A stretch of 64,000 bases of DNA from Karalla daura (Eukaryota; Chordata; Actinopteri; Chaetodontiformes; Leiognathidae), in the NCBI GenBank assembly GCA_029224185.1, contig CM055196.1, positions 11,401,009 to 11,465,008 on the forward strand. Direction: 5' to 3'. Shown one piece after another: positions 12,560-25,733 of this stretch (positions within the stretch are counted from its first letter, which is position 1; every line of letters begins with the position of its first letter). The notes beneath the pieces were generated by a model that did not search any database, was not told the DNA's origin, and worked only from the letters and a program-made list of their open reading frames with translations. Position numbers and translations under genes: made by a program.

Positions 12560-12860
12560 AGATCACCATTCCACCTTATCTAATTTCATTAATGTGATCC
12601 CCTGTCCATCCCCTGACGGCTTAATAGCCATTATTTGTGGGTCCCTTCAAATAAAGGCTCAGCAGTAAATTGCAGTCTGTGGAAATCGAGATATAAACGC
12701 CACCCTGCATTACTGTATAATATCTTTGCCTTTAATTAACTGAAAGCCATGCTGACATTTATTGGATTGCAAGTTACTTGTTAATGGCAATAAATTGCGA
12801 AACAAAAAAAAAAGAATCATTGCTTATTTTACATCAATAATTTGTGGACCTTTCGCTAAT
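12560..12860. promoter_or_regulatory. Candidate noncoding regulatory block
   Basis: Unique, AT-rich and free of simple repeats. It has several homeodomain-type cores (CTAATTTCATTAATG, CTTTAATTAACTG, GTTAATGGCAATAAATT) and a CTTTGATA/TTATTTG type texture similar to developmental enhancers. Conservation cannot be tested here, so this is an inference from composition and context in the maf desert. Confidence 0.25.
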
Positions 12861-13384
12861 GATTATTCATTACTCGCCTATGGGGACTGTCGTGTTTGGT
12901 GAGCTAAAGTGAATGAGGAATGTAAAGATTTAAGTGGGCAGCATCTACTTAGTGTTATGGCTTTGGTGCTGTGCATTAAATGCCTCGCTCTGTTGCCGTC
13001 CCTCTACTCCGTCTCCCGCATCTGGCTTTTGGTGAAGAATGTCTTGAACAAAATTTATGTGAGTTCATTCCACCGGGCTGCACTACTTTCACTCTCCTGT
13101 TCCCATTTCGCCTGTCTGAAGACACTCGCATGTTAACCACAATGACCAAATAGAAAACTGAAATCGGTCGACGTGCTCTACAATGAGCACGTTTGCAGTG
13201 TTTTTTGCTGAATGTTCCTAATCCTCTTTCTGGGGTTTTTACTGATGGTTCACCTTTTGCAAAAGCAGCACAATGTGCATAAGTCGAACTCCCCATCCGT
13301 CTTCACACCCTTTTCTTCACAGCATGTCATATGTAAAACTCCTGACAGGAAATCAGAAAAAATGTTTTCTAAATCGTTTTGAAA

Positions 13385-13615
13385 TAATACAATGTCGCTT
13401 CTCAAGAAGGTCACCGGTTCGAATCTCAATTGTGCAGAGGACCTTCATGTTTAGAGTTTAGAGTGGTTCTTGTCTGTGAGTTTTCTCTGGGTACTCCAGT
13501 TTCCCCCCCACACTCCAAAAATGAGAATTAAGGTTAATTGGAGACTCTAAAATTTCTCCAGGTGTGAGTGTGAGGGTGAAAGGCTTGTGTGCCCTGCGAC
13601 AGACTGTGATATGTA
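13385..13615 (+). repeat. Degenerate SINE-like copy
   Basis: A GGTTCGAATCT B-box-like element at 13416-13426 is followed by a body with GTGAGTTTTCTCTGGGTACT, CCCCCCACACTCCAAAAATG, TTAATTGGAGACTCTAAAAT and GTGCCCTGCGACAGACTG. This is the recurrent fish SINE body in its plus orientation. The 3' part is truncated. Confidence 0.75.
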
Positions 13616-14280
13616 TATGTATGTATACTAAGTATGAGTAACTGTGTTCCAATACAGTTACAATTTCAATAGATGGTAATCAAAATACTCTAAAATTGTT
13701 GAAATTAATGGATGACATGACGTATTACTTTCACATGTATTGACTGTGCACAATGTAGCGCTTAGAACTTCTTTGTTGTTGTGTGGTGCGGTCAACCATT
13801 TCAAGTGTGTTGTAGTGACAAAAAGCAAAATGCGATCCAATAGGAGACTCAGTTTGTATGATTAATACTGTTGTGAAGTGTAAGACAATGTTGAAGCCAT
13901 CCAGGGTTATTAGAGGTAGAATATGTAACATGGTGATCACCAGGTTACAGAATACCTTGCATAAATACATTTTTAGACAAATAGTTTGTAATCTGGGTTA
14001 AAGAATAGGTCAGATTACATTATTAAAATAACCACAAAAATAGTACAGCAATAATTTCTGTGGCCTGTCAAAAATGCAAATTCTTAAGCAGATTCTCATT
14101 CAAGTGATTATCATTTAACTTAAATTATTACCGTTTAGAAGAATTTCCCCAATTTGGACGACATGATTTATTCTATCACTATCCAGGCTTGTGATCACTA
14201 TAAAAACGTTACAAGCGACAAATAAATCAATAGGACCACATCTGAGACACACACACACACACACAGACTGCATAAATGCA

Positions 14281-15260
14281 AAATGAATAATCCACAAGTG
14301 CAAGCATTTGTGTCGACAAGGCAACAAACAGACCTGGAGGCCTCTGCACCTGCCGTCTCTGCCTCGCCATGGCTCTCAACAAAAAGCCTCCTGTGCAGCG
14401 CTGGAGCTGCCTCGCCTCGGCCGTGCCACTCTGCGTGTGCGTCACTCAGCTGCTACCAGCTTGCTGTTTGGAGGAACATATTCCCCGTTGTGGCGGGCAC
14501 CCGTCAGAGGGGCGGGTGGCTCTCATCAGGCGCTGCCACTTGCTCGGTGCTGGCACTGGTCTGGCGTGGAGGCAACAGAGATCTGACAGCCCTGCCACAA
14601 AAATCAGAGGCTTCAGACGCCAGGGAGGGGGACTCACCACCACACGCAACACAAACACACAAAGTCAAAAAGAGCAGTCGGTCAGAGTGCACGCACGCAG
14701 CTACGGCCTGTCAGTGTAGATCTGCGTGACGTGGCTCTACACGGTGATCGGGGAGGAGGAGAATGGCAAGTAGAGGGAGATGAGGGAAGGAGGTGGGGAG
14801 GGGGGGGGGGGGGGCATCAGGCAGACAAAAGCACAGTTTAAAGGATGGGACGTGAGCGGGGGAGCCAGCTCACACTCGGCCCGATGACCCCTGCGCCCCC
14901 CCCCCCCCCCCCCGTACTCCGGCTCTCCGGTGTCTCTCTGCCCCTGGGTGCTTCATCCCTCTCTCCTCTGCATCATCTGTTGTCTCCCCGGCTGTGGAGA
15001 TGACCGGAGACGGGCTCTGAGAGAGACGTCGCTCTGCACCGATATCACGCCGCGTCCCTCACACAACACACACTTGTCTCAAATGCCTCGCACTCATCCC
15101 TTCTGATGCCTCCCATCAAGCTGCGAATGAGCGACTGTGACAGGGGGGAAGAGGGAGACAGAGGGAGACAGAAAGCCAAGAGGGGAGGGGGCAAAGAGAG
15201 GGGGGCATTACAGAGAGCTGTTTATTTTGCAAGGCTGACAGAAAACTCTCCGAAACGCTG
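14281..15260. other. GC-rich block with opposed G-run and C-run
   Basis: A G15 run (14800-14814) and a C18 run (14896-14913) lie about 80 bp apart in a stretch richer in GC than its surroundings. Long open frames on both strands at 14.28-14.73 kb differ wholly in sequence and have no splice or promoter support. No gene is called. It could be a CpG-rich regulatory block. Confidence 0.4.
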
Positions 15261-16359
15261 AGTTGGGATCATGTTGAGTAACATAGACTGTGACTTTTTA
15301 GGGGGGAAACAACCTGCTTTGGTAAACTTGGGATGACTTTGGAATAATCCGGACCCTCCGCCTCACGTTGTGGAACGTCAGGAAGAGAAATGCACTTCAG
15401 CAGTTCACAGCCGAGCTATAGAGTCATATACAAACAGTCTGGAGTGACAGGTCAATCGCAAAATTTCTCTGGTTCAAAATGTCATCTCTGTTCACCCGCA
15501 GCTCTGCCACTGTCTCAGTGGATCAGTTTTCCAAAGCGCTGTCTCTCCTGTACGTGTGCAGAGCGGGGCCACATTAACCAGAAGCAGCTCTCCGAGGGTT
15601 TAACAAAGACAAATCGTCAGGCACTCAGAGAAACGTGGAGGCCAAGTCCTCAAATTCATCAGCACTTAGAAGGACTGAGGAGATGGTGTGGAAGATGAAA
15701 AACCCTGGTCATCGATAGAGAGTCGCATACACACTGAGAAGGAAAACTATGTACAAAGACTTTGTCTAGAAGGACAGGTAGATGTTTTAAAAGGCTTCAC
15801 GTGGTGCTCGACAGGTTGAAGGTTGTAAGATCTTGTCATTGTGATAGAAGAAATTTGTTCCACAGATTTTCAACAAGACACATTTACTAACTTAGACAGA
15901 GGCTCCATGGAGCACATGTGGCTTTTTTTTAACTTGTTCATTAGTAAAATCATGTGATTGGGGGATCTGTTGACAGAAAATACATCTCCATGCATAAGTT
16001 CGCACAGTTCAGTTAAAAGATATGAAAAGATGTGTCTTTTGTGGGTGGTTAAATGTCTTTTTCAATCTCTCACTCAAGAAGCACTGTCAGGATGCTGCTG
16101 GTCTCTTCAGTCCTCTAGATCAATACAAGCAAATCTACTAAACTATTAATAGTAATAATTTTCTTAAACAGCTGCTGTCATGAAAGAATCTCTGATAGAT
16201 AAAGAGCTGTAATTAGCTAAAACAAAGCTGCAATAAATGTAACATCCTTTCAGTGAAGTGTAAAAAAAGAAAGCAGGCTTAAACAAAAGCAGGATTGCTT
16301 TACATGGAATCACCAGCTTGTGGCAGGTAGAGCTTTAAAACCCGCTTTCTTTACACGGA

Positions 16360-16640
16360 TCTCTTGTTAATCCAGAGTTATCCGCACTTCCTTTACATAA
16401 TATTAGCTCAACCTCCCGCTCACACAAAGGGAATAAATCTTATCAGCCATCTGGACCGTGCATTTAGAAAATGATCAATTTCAATCAAAAGAAATTAGAG
16501 GAGCTCTTGATGTATTTGACAAATAGATCATTGGCCCGCTTTACCTCTGACCCGCGTGTGACACCCTGTCGGACTATAATCTCTTTAGAATTATTGGAGC
16601 GTTCAATTAGCCAGATTAAACGACTTGGCCAGGGAACATG
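16360..16640. promoter_or_regulatory. Candidate noncoding regulatory block
   Basis: Unique sequence with homeodomain-like cores (GAGCGTTCAATTAGCCAG, CTTGTTAATCC), GATCAATTTCAATC and TAATCTCTTTAGAATTATTG, and no simple repeats. It is inferred from texture only. Cross-species alignment is needed. Confidence 0.22.
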
Positions 16641-16800
16641 TTGCTAATTCAGAGAGGCGAGGCTGTGCCGGCTGCTGTCTCGCTCTCACTGTATCACTCT
16701 CCGCTTTCTGTTTGGCTGTTAATCCCTCAATCTTCTACCTGACTCTGTGGCTCACCTCCCACTGTGTCCAGTAAGATATCAGAGCTGCTCAAGCCGCCTA

Positions 16801-16833
<33 letters not shown>

Positions 16834-17146
16834 GTGTGTGTTTGACCATATGTGTGTTGTTAGGTCCCAGACTGTAGACTGTAGGTGTCAGAGAAAACAG
16901 GTTGTTACAAACAGTAATGGAGAGTGCAGCAGTGGTGAATCTTTACTAGAGAGCAAGACACACACGCAAGCATCCAGGCGCGCTCATGCACACACACACT
17001 TAGAATCTAAATATTTTCTTTGGTCACAGTTGAAATAAAAAAAGTTCACAGCCCCTGGAGTGGTGGAGCCCTCAGTTGTCAGCCCCTTACAAGTTCTTAG
17101 TGTTGTCTGAGTAGTGTGCTGTCTGCAGAGGGACCATTATTCACTC

Positions 17147-17179
<33 letters not shown>

Positions 17180-18146
17180 CCCACTCCAGCCTCAGCCAGC
17201 AACATCACAGAGCCAGTATAAGCTCGAGTCCCAGGGGCTGTGTTACTGTGTCACTGGACTGGCTCTTCTGTGCTTCCTGCTTCACCAAATATTCTGAGAG
17301 CTACGGTCACCGGCTCATAATCAAACCTCAGGGGCCTTCGTCACTGAGACGCATGCAGCGCACACACATGCAGACACACGCACACACACACACACACAGA
17401 CATAGACAGAATCTGCTACTCGATTGCTAACATGCAGGATGTATGTGTCTACATGCCTCTTTACTCAGAAAGGAAACAAGTTCACATGTGCAGTAACTGA
17501 AACAGGTGCGGCACTTATGAAAATGAATCTTCATTTTCATATGTGTTACTGGATAGTTTTAAGTTCAAGTACTTGTTTGTTCTAGTAATTAAGTCAATTT
17601 TATTCCCCTTTGGTCTTTGCAGTTAAATACCTTTATAATATGCTGATTGAACAAAAATGGGATGCTAGCCATGTAGAATAAAACTGCGCCATGCACATTT
17701 TTACATATATGTTTTTTCTACAATTTCTGGGCTAAGTTGCATTTTTTATGTACTATATTCCTTTATAGTATAAAAATAGAGAGTTAAATAGATTAATAAT
17801 GGAGTTAAAAAAACACTTTGCTGGATCACTTCATGTTACACTTGAACAAGAATGATTTGCATCAGAAATGTTCATATTTCGAATTTTATTCAATGAGTAA
17901 CTATTATATCATCGAAGTAATTAAAAGAAAGACATTTTTTCACACCAGACAATCCAGGACCACAAAAAAAAAACCAAAAAAAAAACTGAGGTTAACATTC
18001 AGACCCCTTGTTTATCTTAGAGTCACCCACTGGCCCAACACGGCAGATTTCCTGCAAAATATCCATTAACAATACACTGAAACAGGTGCTAAACTACACA
18101 CATCCCATTAATTACTGGCCTTTAATTTCACAGGCTTGGATGTGGC

Positions 18147-18150
<4 letters not shown>

Positions 18151-18214
<64 letters not shown>

Positions 18215-18230
18215 GCACACATGCACATAC
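18151..18230. repeat. (AC)30 microsatellite
   Basis: An uninterrupted AC run at 18151-18210 is followed by a short imperfect GCACGCACACATGCAC tail. Likely length-polymorphic. Confidence 0.95.
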
Positions 18231-19279
18231 AATTTGAGCCATAAACTGCTTCCTGCCAGTGGCTGATGCACGGCACCCTGTTGACACACACTTACAGTGA
18301 TATATACCAGTGGATGAATCTCTAATTAAGCTTTGGCAGAGACTCCACAGTTACTTAGTGCCACACTTCATTATCTGCACATACTCCTGCTGCAACGCTA
18401 CGGGCCCGTCGTTGATTTAAGGTAACGCAGAAAATCTCTGCGCTGCACTGCATCTGTTTCTCCCCCTGAAACATTTTTCTGTCTGTGGTTTATGTAACGT
18501 TTAGTCCGAGCAAGTTGAACTTTGAAGAGAAAAGCAACGATTTATCTGATCATCTACATTTGTGGATATAGTCCCATATGTTACCAAAACCCACATGATA
18601 CCGCATCGGATGACTGAAAACATAGCTCGTATGCTTTTTTTTTGTGTGACTTTAAACAAGATGAGGCATGCTAAACCTGAACCCCAAAGCTCTTAAAAAC
18701 GTGACCTCCTCCTCTCATAAAACAGACCACATAATCTACAGCAAAACAAAACAAACAAAAAAAGAAAACCTCACTGTCCAATACAATGGCCCGCATTATG
18801 AAACAGCTTCAGCTCCTGGGCTCTGCAGCCAATCAGTGAGCTGCGCTTGGTCTGATGGCTGCACGTACCCTGACAGGGAGAGGTCAAGAGTCCTGACCTG
18901 TGATGATGGCCGGGGTGACAGATGTCATGTCAACTTTGTAATGGCTTTGTTTTAATGACGGCGTGAGTCACCGCTCTCTCCCCCTGTGCACGAGCGGGGT
19001 CACTGTTGAACACATCCCGGATCGCTGTCACACTGTCTTCGTCCCGCTCTGACGCAATTTGCTGTAACAACTTCTGATCTGTCCGTCACTCAACATAACA
19101 ATGTTGGCCCGGCTGAGGAACACATTTTTGCATGGAAACACAAACACGGTAAATAATAAATAAACCAAAATGTGTGTGCCCTGCACATTCTGATCATTAA
19201 TGGAGTGAAAGCACCTCGGAGTTGAGAGTGATCTCCTGTCATTCTCCACTTTGTAAAAAAAAAAAGATATTTATAGAAG

Positions 19280-19545
19280 AGGTGACTCTGGTGGATTTGC
19301 CTCTCAGCAAAAAGGTCCGTGGTTCGAATCCCAGGCAGACTAAAGGACTTTCTTTCTGTGTTAGGTTTGCATGTTCTCCCTGCACAGTCTAAAAGCATGC
19401 ATTAATATCAATTCGAAACTCTAATTTGCCCCTGAGATGTGTGTGTGTGTGTGTCCCGGGATGGACTGGTGGCCTGTCTGGAGTGTATTCTCTGCCTTCA
19501 CCCCGTTGGCACTAAAAGTGGATAAGATAATGGATGGCTGGATAT
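19280..19545 (+). repeat. tRNA-headed SINE-like copy, near full length
   Basis: An intact B box, GGTTCGAATCC, lies at 19321-19331. It is preceded by GGTGGATTTGCCTCTCAGCA and followed by GGTTTGCATGTTCTCCCTGC, GGATGGACTGGTGGCCTGTC and the tail GATAAGATAATGGATGGCTG. This is the most complete of the copies in the window. A (GT)8 tract lies inside it. Confidence 0.8.
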
Positions 19546-19693
19546 TTACTAAGTGATGCAACTTTTCACTAATTAACTAAGTCAAAATTCTGCAACCCTT
19601 CCAACATAGTTCACTCTCCAACACAACCCATCATCTTTTCATTTCAATTATCTCCTTATGTCCGTGCCAGCGCACTGAATTCTCCCTCTCTCC

Positions 19694-19724
<31 letters not shown>

Positions 19725-19859
19725 GCTCCAGGCCCACTTCTCTCTCAACCGTGGCCTTTTTTTACATCATTGTTTGACCAGTGCGGAGACCTACATGTGT
19801 CTGCAGCGTATAACAAACGAAACCGGGACTACAAATGAATCACGGGGGGTGTGAAATTC

Positions 19860-20110
19860 TTTAAGAAGTGTTAAATGCTGAGTCGTGTTAAATTACAACC
19901 AAAGAAAGAGACTCTCTAAAGAATTAGTACTTAATTAGGTCTTAATTAGCATAATTATGCATGCTAACAGTGTCTCGACAGAATAGCAGTTGTCAGGAGG
20001 GTTGAACCATCTGTAACGGCTGAGGATTAATACATCATCTTTTATATCCAACAACGCTTTACCTCTTCTATCTCAAAGTGCTTTTCATTAATCAATTTTG
20101 CTTTTATTGG
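19860..20110. promoter_or_regulatory. Candidate noncoding regulatory block
   Basis: Rich in TAATTA-type cores (GTACTTAATTAGGTCTTAAT, AGCATAATTATGCATGC) and containing the 12-bp palindrome GCATAATTATGC. No coding potential. Inferred from motif density only. Confidence 0.27.
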
Positions 20111-20679
20111 AGAGGAAATTTGTCATTTTTCATTATGTGCCATTATACCACTCCCATTGCAGCTATAACAGTTCTAATTAGGCCTCAAGTGTATCCTCAA
20201 ACACAAACACTTGAACAGACAGACACAGAGGCGCGCACACGCAGACACGCACACGCTTGCAATTACAGCGACTGGAAGTGTTGTGTTGACTGCACTTAAC
20301 ATGTGTGACATGGGCAGGTTGTGATGCTGGTAAAGAGGAGAGGTAAGGGCTGGCGAGAGGCCGGAGGATTGACAATGAGGTGGGGAGAGAGTGAGCGGTG
20401 AGAGGAGGGGCGCTGGTGATCAATGAAAAGTCTTGAACTTTGGAAAACCTTTTCATGTTTGGTAATCAGCTGAGAGTACCTGGATCACCTCCCTGAGCTA
20501 CGGAGGAGCTGAGGGTGAAGAGGAGAAACAATGGAGGCAAAAAGTGGAGGCTGCTGAAAGAGGACGAGGCTGGAGATTCACATGAAGTAGTATTTTGAAT
20601 CAAAAGTTTAATCATTATCTTACCTGGTTTGTACCCCAGTAATCTATACCAGCACATATAGAGAGACGGTTGGGAATCC

Positions 20680-20735
20680 TTAAAGTGCAAACTCCATGCG
20701 GAAAGGCCCTCAGTCCAACTGCCAGTTTACCAAAA
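20680..20735 (-). repeat. SINE-like fragment
   Basis: GTGCAAACTCCATGCGGAAA followed by GGCCCTCAGTCC is the reverse complement of the internal segment (..GAGTTTGCATGTTC type) of the fish SINE body. Only this short piece is recognisable. Confidence 0.5.
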
Positions 20736-21774
20736 TTGTTTCTTAAAACTTATACTTATACTAAAAATTGAACTCACTGCACTTTAAAGCTGTGTCGGTT
20801 CATTTGTAACTATAGATATTCTGGTCTGACAATACAGATCCAACTCCAACTCTTCTTTGCATCTATCAGCGCTTTGAAGTGTCCTCATCACTGGATAGCA
20901 GGTGATTTGTAAAGAGACATTGATTTAGGATCTTTTTTTTCCTGAAATCACTCTTTCCAAGGACAAGTAAAAACTTTTATACTTAACCCAAGGATGACTT
21001 TAGTCCTTCGTAAAAAATGGACCACGGGGTGCTGTAAATTAAATATGACACAATAGTACGAGGCCTGACTTGATGATAAAGATGTTCATTTGAATCCCTG
21101 TCTGCTCCACCGTCATACCAAGTGGCTAACAACTAATTCTGACGTCTTTTCTTGTTGCATTTCCACCTCTCCGCCTTTTCCTATATTCTGTCCGAGGAAT
21201 CGATGTCTGATGGATAACAAGCATGGCACATCTCACCTTCCTCTTTAGGGAAGGCTGACAGAATCACTCCCAGTGCTGCCATTTCCAGCCCTGCCGGCCC
21301 TGCAACACGCACACTGACACACACACACACACATACGCACACACACACACGCACACAGAGGTGTGTCCAGGGCACATACACACCATAGCTGCAATCTATA
21401 AGAGCCCTGAGTCTTGGACGACCTTGAGACACTCAAATCACTCTGGCCTTGCCAATAGCATAAGTGTGCATGTCTGTGCGTGTGGATGTATATGCGTGCA
21501 TGTATACGCCATGTCTCGGCCTCATATGTTCATTTCGCTTGAGCATGTTTGCAGAAACTCTGCTGCACTCATTGATGTAGATCTCTTCCAGCCGTTATAC
21601 ATGCTAATTCTCTCCACATGGTCTTTAAAGCGGGAGTTGAACACTCAAACAAGGTCTCCTACTCTCCAGCACTCTACACCCCCCCCACCAAACCCATCCA
21701 CCCCTCCTCTACCCCTCCCTGGCCCACGGGGACATTAGCATTATCGATGAGCTCACCCCGTCACCTCAGACACA

Positions 21775-21915
21775 GGCTCTTAAAAGAGAATAATTTCATG
21801 CAAATGAGATATTGATGAGCTAATGATTAATTGGCTGCCCGACTGTGTTAATATGCAATAGCTGTCGTGTAATATGCATTTCTAATGACTCTGTCTCAGT
21901 GTGTTCAAACAAATG
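21775..21915. promoter_or_regulatory. Candidate enhancer-like block with three POU-like octamers
   Basis: A perfect octamer ATGCAAAT lies at 21798-21805, TAATGATTAATT at 21821-21832, TAATATGCAA near 21849-21858 and AATATGCATT at 21871-21880. The block is compact, unique and sharply bounded by lower-complexity DNA, the pattern of POU/homeodomain-bound developmental elements. Activity and conservation are not shown. Confidence 0.35.
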
Positions 21916-22757
21916 GGCGACTTTGATCATTGGGGTACTCAGAGGCTTTCCAGCGTGTTAGCTCGGGGATAAAGCTCGGCCCGAGGGGTTTGTGCAAACT
22001 ACCATGGGAATGCAACCGCCTGGAAAGGGCAACTTTTGCTATGTGTGTATGTGGGTGTTATTTCTTTTCCCTTTTTTTTTGCTCAGAAATAAAAGCTCAG
22101 AGGATTTTTCTCAGCTATATAGAGTGCATGATATTATACCAGAGATTGTTGCACAGCGATAATGCACAGATGCCAAATCCTGATGTTCCAATCATAGTTG
22201 TTCAACCTTTGTTTGCAAGCACAGAACATGTAGCAAGGTCTGGCCACAAGCATGACCTGTTGTGTTTTTTCAAGAAAAGCATTTGATTTAAATCAAGAAA
22301 ATACGTTTACATCAGGAAACCATGACATGCTTAATCATGCTGTTACTACTGACACTTGTTGCACAGATGTTAAGGTGCAACTATAAAATAAGCATTTGTT
22401 GCTCTAATTGTTTCACCCATTGGATTGCAGCTTTTTATTAAAGCTTTTTGACTTAAATTGACTTAGATCTCCACTAATCTGTTCCTGTAAGCATCTCAGA
22501 GCCTACATTTGATATTTTATAAAAATTTTTGTGAATTACTACAAATAGACATGACTAACGCTTACCTGCTGGTGAACCCTGTATCACAACATCCCCAGTG
22601 GAACAATCCAACCTTGTGTCTGACTGAGGCCGACCTTTGAACTCAGTGACACGTTGTGTTGCCTCATCTTTAAGCCAGTCAGATGAATTATTTGAGCAGG
22701 AAATAACCTTAACCTGAGTTAACTGTCAATCAATAAACATTCAACGGAGCCATCTCT

Positions 22758-22797
22758 AGGCACATGAGACTGCTCCATCCCTGTGTCTCATGTGCCT
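22758..22797. repeat. Perfect inverted repeat, 13-bp stem
   Basis: AGGCACATGAGAC (22758-22770) and GTCTCATGTGCCT (22785-22797) are exact reverse complements separated by 14 nt. The stem contains the E-box-like CACATG. Too short to call a microRNA precursor. Confidence 0.75.
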
Positions 22798-23159
22798 TCA
22801 TATCGGTCACCATAGATCAACTGCACATTGGAACATTTAAAGACAAAGAGTCCACGGTTTAAAGGCTGTAACGGCCCCTATTGAACCAATATCTGCTGAT
22901 TTGACACAGATAATGTGGCGGCTGGCACCGGGCTATTCTGAGCTCAGGCCATTTCAGTGCTAATGATCCTTGTCCTGATATGTTCTAATAATAGCAGTCT
23001 GGTTTTACAAAAATGAGACTGTGCGAGGTCATTGCAGGTCCAAGGTGTAGATGTTCAGCTTTGCCCGGGTCAGTGACATGGTTACCCAGGCAAAATTATG
23101 CCAGGTCAATTTAGGGTTACACTGGATGTGTGTGTGTGTGAGAGAGAGAGAGAGTGAAA

Positions 23160-23168
23160 GACGCACGC

Positions 23169-23222
<54 letters not shown>
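23160..23222. repeat. (CA)n microsatellite
   Basis: A mostly pure AC run, preceded by a short GAGA tract near 23140. Confidence 0.93.
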
Positions 23223-23223
<1 letters not shown>

Positions 23224-24357
23224 CGCAGAGATGATCACAGACCACCAGCTGTGATGTTGATATGAAGCCGCATTAATTAGTGGAGCTTTGTTCTCTTCAT
23301 TGACATTTTTGCAGTTTAAAATGAGGGAATAAAACACCCTATATAATGCACTCAGATTGCACTTAGATTTAACCCTTAAAGGAAACCTGGAATAAAATAT
23401 ACATATATATTTTTTTATCTAGGCTGGTCTATTCCCAGCCAGTGGGCTGCAAATCCTAAAACATCATCAAATACAAATTCATGTATGAATTTCAAAATTA
23501 GAAATGGTAACTAAAAACCACTGGGTGCTCCTGGTTCTTACCCAATGTCTGATTCCAGCTCAAACATGCAGTATAAGGCTGGATGTGGACACACTCCAGA
23601 GCTGGACCACACCAGTGCTAGTCAACCATTCTAAGACCCTCAAAATGATCTTAAGTCAGATGAAGTGAGAAATGAGACATGACATTTGCAGATGAAATAA
23701 ATGTAACAAGACATCCAACATCAAAAGTACAAATCATCCTTAGTTATCAAGAGTAGGTCTCGTTACATCCATTACATCAGTTAAGGAATATGTTATTGGA
23801 AAGCATTAGGGTGAACTTGTGCAGGTGTGAATAAATGTATGTGTGTGTTTGTGCCTGCATGTGGCCATGAGTGTGGTTAATCAGAGAGACTGCAGCTCAC
23901 TCTCTGGGGACTTGGATCTGTCCATGTGTCATTCAGCCCGTCCATCCGTCTGGCTGTCTGGCTGTCTGAGGATGAGGAATGGTGTGTGTTTGTGGCCCCA
24001 GTCGTAGCTCAGGCCACCAGGAGTCAGAGTTTGGTGTGTGCCCAGGTTGATAGGACCTGAGGACAGATGGATGGAGAGACAGGATGGGAGCAACCAGACC
24101 TGTGGCCAGAGCTGTCACAAGAGATCGGCCTGCTGATGCCAGCGAGCCTGTGTGTGTGTGTGCGTGTATGTGTGTGTGTGCGTGTGTACCTGCAGAAATG
24201 GCAGTTGATGGCTGCCACTCAGACAGCTAATCTGCCATCAGCTGAATGACAGGGGAATGCCATGTTGCCCTCACCGGCTCATTTAATCACCAAGTGTCCA
24301 ATGAGGCTTCCTACATTGTTAGCTGTAAACATCTCCAGGTTTCCACTCAGTGATTCT

Positions 24358-24474
<117 letters not shown>

Positions 24475-24914
24475 TAAGGCTGCTGGAGTAAATAGTGTCA
24501 TAATGGTCTAGAGTTGAGGTTAAGAACAACAAACTTTGTGTGGTGGTGGTGGTGTGAGTGTGTACACATACAAACGTCTGGAATTGTGTAACGCTTGTAC
24601 AAAACCCTGACGCACTGACACCCAATTCTACCAGCAACCAAAATCTACAACTCCAAGCTACAAAAAAATACAAAAGTCGGAAAATGACAAAACATGCAGA
24701 ACTGACCTGAGCAGTTCAACAAAAGAAAGAAGGTGCTATATTGCATTTTTGCCACTGTACCAAATGCATTGTTAATTACTTGCATTCGTTGGTTTTATGG
24801 GTTTTGGGTTGGTTTTTATGCATTAGTTAATTTTGGCTTTCCAAATTTAATGATCTAGTGAGCAACTCTTAGACCCACAAAGCAGTGAGGTTGCATTTTT
24901 TTTTTCAAAATATG

Positions 24915-25142
24915 GTGGATAGGTGAATTCTAGTCAAATCAAGGTTATTTCTGTGTAGAGTTGGCATGTTCTCACCCTGTCTTTGTGGATTTTTCTCGGG
25001 GTCTCCTCTCACAGCCCAAAAATCTGCCCCTGGGTGTGTGTGATGGACTGGCAACCTGTCCAGGATGGATCCCCCTGCCTTCGCCTTGTGTGCCCTGGAG
25101 AGCAGACCCCTACACTGTTGGAAATAGATAATGGATAGATAG
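24915..25142 (+). repeat. SINE-like copy, diverged head
   Basis: It contains GTGTAGAGTTGGCATGTTCT, GTGATGGACTGGCAACCTGT, CCCTGCCTTCGCCTTGTG and the tail TAGATAATGGATAGATAG, all matching the recurring body. The tRNA-like head is not clear, so it may be 5'-truncated. Confidence 0.72.
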
Positions 25143-25696
25143 AGTCAACTGAGATTTCAAGGTCCATCTGATCAAATCTGTCAAATCTAATATTCGTTTT
25201 GTATTAAAACAACTGTTCACTTAGTAGACATGATGCATCCATCTACAGAGAGTAAAATTACATTGTTCAAGAAGACTGACACGAGGCTTAGCAAGAAACA
25301 GATATGTTCACAGGATTAATGTCCGATAAATGAATGAGCAGAGGCAAACCTCCGGTGCAGCAGTTGTTGTGCAGGTATCAGTGTCTGTGTATAGTACTGT
25401 ATATACAGTCAATGCTGTGTCTTCCAGCTGGGCTATCTTCCAACCTGTCACTGTGGGTGGACGTGGGGAGAGCTGCATGTCATCAGCAGTGAAAAAATAG
25501 CACAGCAAGGAAAGATAAGAGCAACAATGTGTTTCCCGGCAGTGATAAATCCTCCGGTCAGACAGCACGGCTATTTCCCCTTTTTCATATATGGGCCGTT
25601 TTATTGAATTTAGCCACTGATAAATAAATGGACTGCCACAGACCCGTTTAAGCCTGCCCTGAGGAGGATACTTGGCAGGAGTTTACACAGTTGGCC

Positions 25697-25733
<37 letters not shown>

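Larger units (their letters stand above)
8405..14280. other. Intergenic DNA, repeats and candidate regulatory blocks
   Basis: No coding exon is supported. It holds a short telomere-like AACCCTAACCC stretch near 8980-8995, SINE-like copies (10480-10705 and 13385-13615), (CA/GT) tracts near 11491-11514, 11992-12015 and 12191-12256, and an AT-rich candidate regulatory block at 12560-12860. The CCATAGGAGGGCAG sequence at 10916-10929 resembles the second half of a CTCF site. Confidence 0.6.
15261..19270. other. Intergenic DNA without a supported gene
   Basis: It holds GT/CA tracts (16808-16845, 17150-17178, 17368-17398, 18151-18230) and an AT-rich candidate regulatory block around 16.36-16.64 kb. 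I see no coding exon. Confidence 0.6.

Noticed and set aside
14283..14729. 148-codon plus-strand frame in a GC-rich block
   Set aside because: Several overlapping frames on both strands, none with exon signals. GC content lowers stop frequency.
19321..19331. tRNA gene suggested by GGTTCGAATCC
   Set aside because: No cloverleaf or acceptor stem, and the SINE body and tail follow. The same applies at 44042-44052 and 13416-13426.
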